Source: Deinococcales bacterium (GTDB lineage Bacteria; Deinococcota; Deinococci; Deinococcales; Deinococcaceae). From it: 6,793 nt of DNA. The notes below the pieces were generated by a model that worked only from the letters and a program-made list of their open reading frames with translations, ran no database searches and had not been told where the DNA came from. The position numbers were made by a program, and so were the translations under genes. The DNA lies in the NCBI GenBank assembly GCA_014378225.1, contig JACMOA010000081.1:1-6793 (forward strand). The letters are read 5' to 3'. Below are positions 5,676-6,793 of this stretch, in pieces (position 1 is the stretch's first letter; the number at the start of each line of letters is the position of its first letter).

Positions 5676-5681
5676 AGTGTA
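5676..5681 (-). promoter_or_regulatory. Possible -10 box for a near-leaderless ligase-like transcript
   Basis: TACACT on the minus strand ends seven bases before the TTG/ATG start pair, the spacing seen in leaderless Deinococcus-Thermus genes. No -35 box or ribosome-binding site was found, so this is tentative. Confidence 0.35.
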
Positions 5682-5744
5682 TCACGCTTGCTCTGACGGG
5701 AGATGGGATTGTTAAACGGCTCGAGGGGGGCGGACAGGCGGTCT

Positions 5745-5769
5745 GGCCCGGAAGGTGCCGCTTTGTACA
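5745..5769. repeat. Dispersed repeat, copy 3 (diverged)
   Basis: GGCCCGGAAGGTGCCG followed by CTTTGTACA matches copy 1 at 20 of 25 bases. It lies in the divergent gap (5667-5861) before mqnC. On the minus strand its matching frame reads LYKAAPSGP, comparable to LDKSASIGP in copy 1. Confidence 0.45.
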
Positions 5770-5796
5770 GGAGATGGGGAGAAAAACCCTGCAGTT

Positions 5797-5837
5797 TTGG
5801 TTTTGCGGTGCTCGAGCCAACTGTCCCCTTGGTTTTG
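5797..5837 (+). promoter_or_regulatory. Direct repeats TTGGTTTTG upstream of mqnC
   Basis: TTGGTTTTG occurs at 5797-5805 and 5829-5837, 32 bases apart (about three helical turns). The second copy covers the region where a -35 box would be. This is a possible regulator site, but nine-base matches in T/G-rich DNA can arise by chance. Confidence 0.3.
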
Positions 5838-5849
5838 GTCATGTGGTGC

Positions 5850-5855
5850 TAAAAT
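5850..5855 (+). promoter_or_regulatory. -10 box of a leaderless mqnC promoter
   Basis: TAAAAT matches the TATAAT consensus at five of six positions. It ends exactly seven bases before the A of the ATG at 5862, so the transcript would begin at or next to the start codon. TTGGTT at 5829-5834 is a possible -35 box but with short spacing. The lack of any purine-rich site before the ATG agrees with a leaderless message. Confidence 0.6.
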
Positions 5856-5861
5856 CTGTGT

Positions 5862-6793
5862 ATGAACGCATCGTCTGAGACAAGCTTGAACGGGGAAGAT
5901 TTCTTGCACTCGAGGGATGGGTATGCGGCGCTCGAGAAGGCCATTACAGGACAGCGCTTAAGCGAGTCTGAAATTGTGTCATTGTATCATCTGCCCCTGC
6001 CGGAGGTGGCGACTGTAGCTCACCAACTCCGCCTCGAGCGCACCAACCCGGAAGTGGTCACGTTTTTGATTGACCGCAACATAAACTACACCAATATCTG
6101 CAACGTGGGCTGTAACTTTTGTGCTTTTTACCGTACAGAGCGTCAGAAGGACAGTTATACCCTGGATTACCTACAAATCAGCCACAAAATTCGTGAACTC
6201 GAGGCAGTGGGTGGAACCCGTATTTTGATGCAGGGCGGGGTTAACCCCAAATTGCCGCTCGAGTATTACACCGGATTGCTGCGCTTCATCAAGGAAAATC
6301 ACCCGACTATCCGCATTGAAGCCTTTAGCCCGGAAGAGATTTTGGGCTTCGAGAAGTTTTTTGAGATGGGTGCGGGACAGATTCTGGACATCTTGATAGC
6401 CGCGGGGCTGGACGGACTTCCCGGTGCTGGTGGCGAAATTCTCGAGGACGATGTGCGTGAAAAAGCAGCGCCTGCGCGGATTCGTACCGCAGACTGGTTT
6501 CGGATTCTGGACTTGGCCCAGCGTAAAGGGCTATATACCATTGCCACGATGGTGATTGGTTTTGGTGAGACTCTGCGACAACGCGCCCACCACTTTGCCA
6601 TTATCCGGGAACAGCAGGACAAGGCGCTGGCTCGAGGGGAACGGGGTTTTGCGGGGTTTGCCATGTGGACCCTGCAAACTGAGAACACCCGTCTGGCTGG
6701 TAAGGCTCCTGGCGCAAGCGCTTTTGAGTACCTGCAAAACCTGGCCATCTCGAGGATTGCGCTGGACAACATGCCCAACATTCAGGCGTCCTG
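5862..6793 (+). CDS. mqnC: Cyclic dehypoxanthinyl futalosine synthase (partial, C-terminus beyond window)
   Basis: A radical SAM enzyme of the futalosine route to menaquinone; it cyclises dehypoxanthine futalosine to the cyclic form in the cytosol. The window holds 310 codons of a protein that is usually around 370 long. The [4Fe-4S]-SAM motif CxxxCxxC is at Cys80, Cys84 and Cys87, within NYTNICNVGCNFCAFYR. GGTRILMQGGVNPKLPLEYY, then EAFSPEEI and LPGAGGEILEDDVRE, follow the MqnC pattern. The related MqnE has a different cluster context, so MqnC is preferred. The first 60 residues are the usual helical extension. The ATG at 5862 is the only ATG start possible: a TAA in the same frame at 5850-5852 blocks extension upstream, and that TAA is part of the -10 box. 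Eight CTCGAG sites fall in this gene, in all three codon phases. The frame is open to the right edge with no defect. No other mqn gene is visible. Confidence 0.92.
   Translation, partial: MNASSETSLNGEDFLHSRDGYAALEKAITGQRLSESEIVSLYHLPLPEVATVAHQLRLERTNPEVVTFLIDRNINYTNICNVGCNFCAFYRTERQKDSYTLDYLQISHKIRELEAVGGTRILMQGGVNPKLPLEYYTGLLRFIKENHPTIRIEAFSPEEILGFEKFFEMGAGQILDILIAAGLDGLPGAGGEILEDDVREKAAPARIRTADWFRILDLAQRKGLYTIATMVIGFGETLRQRAHHFAIIREQQDKALARGERGFAGFAMWTLQTENTRLAGKAPGASAFEYLQNLAISRIALDNMPNIQAS

Larger units (their letters stand above)
143..6754. repeat. Highly iterated palindrome CTCGAG, 42 copies
   Basis: First bases of the copies: 143, 264, 333, 579, 777, 816, 852, 899, 925, 1326, 1490, 1836, 2199, 2316, 2626, 2932, 2948, 2988, 3520, 3559, 3630, 3850, 3903, 4134, 4161, 4292, 4476, 4511, 4896, 5081, 5289, 5390, 5720, 5811, 5909, 5931, 6033, 6198, 6258, 6441, 6631, 6749. 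About two would be expected in random DNA of this length and composition. Eight are between genes and 34 inside genes, at nearly the same density (about 7 and 6 per kb). Inside genes it is read as Leu-Glu (most often), Ser-Arg/Ser-Ser or Ala-Arg/Thr-Arg, so protein sequence or codon choice alone does not explain it. The counts were made by eye. The cause is unknown. Confidence 0.9.

Noticed and set aside
5712..5909. 65-codon minus-strand frame between the ligase-like gene and mqnC
   Set aside because: It overlaps the mqnC promoter and start, is low-complexity in its Arg/Pro tail, and matches no family.
6299..6781. 160-codon minus-strand frame
   Set aside because: It lies opposite mqnC, whose cluster motif and family blocks are unambiguous.

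Overview
The window reads as chromosomal DNA of a Deinococcota bacterium, most like the Thermaceae (Meiothermus-like), although its base composition looks only moderately GC-rich. The evidence is the set of protein families (two tandem OmpH/Skp-type periplasmic proteins, an LptF/LptG-type permease, a futalosine-pathway menaquinone enzyme) and gene starts that look leaderless, with a -10 box placed seven bases before the start codon. The genus is an inference. There is no rRNA, tRNA, CRISPR array, transposase or phage gene in view.

Layout. Bases 1-313 (minus) hold the N-terminal third of an SsuA/NMT1-type ABC substrate-binding protein. Then, still on the minus strand, come a carboxymuconolactone-decarboxylase-like protein (516-914) and two tandem OmpH-like secreted proteins (1008-1523 and 1602-2105). 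A divergent intergenic region of 256 bases leads to a plus-strand CBS-CBS-ACT regulator (2362-2982). This gene converges on a minus-strand pair transcribed in the order O-antigen-ligase/polymerase-like membrane protein (4425-5666), then LptF/LptG-like permease (3141-4277). After a second divergent intergenic region, mqnC (cyclic dehypoxanthinyl futalosine synthase) starts at 5862 on the plus strand and runs off the right edge.

How the genes fit together. Four genes concern the outer envelope: two chaperone-like periplasmic proteins, a lipid/glycolipid export permease, and a glycan ligase or polymerase. This is notable because Thermaceae are thought to lack classical LPS. MqnC belongs to menaquinone synthesis; the CBS-ACT protein, the decarboxylase-like protein and the binding protein have no evident link to the envelope genes.

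Most unusual features. The palindrome CTCGAG occurs 42 times in 6.8 kb, about twenty-fold above chance. It occurs at the same density in genes and between genes, and in all three codon phases. Also seen are a dispersed repeat (three copies, one forming the C-terminal tail of the decarboxylase-like protein), a 3 x 15 bp tandem repeat just upstream of the LptF-like gene, several hairpins without U-tracts, and a leaderless mqnC promoter with two direct repeats. I did not find a clearly new multi-gene system. The CTCGAG pattern is the strongest candidate for something worth following up.
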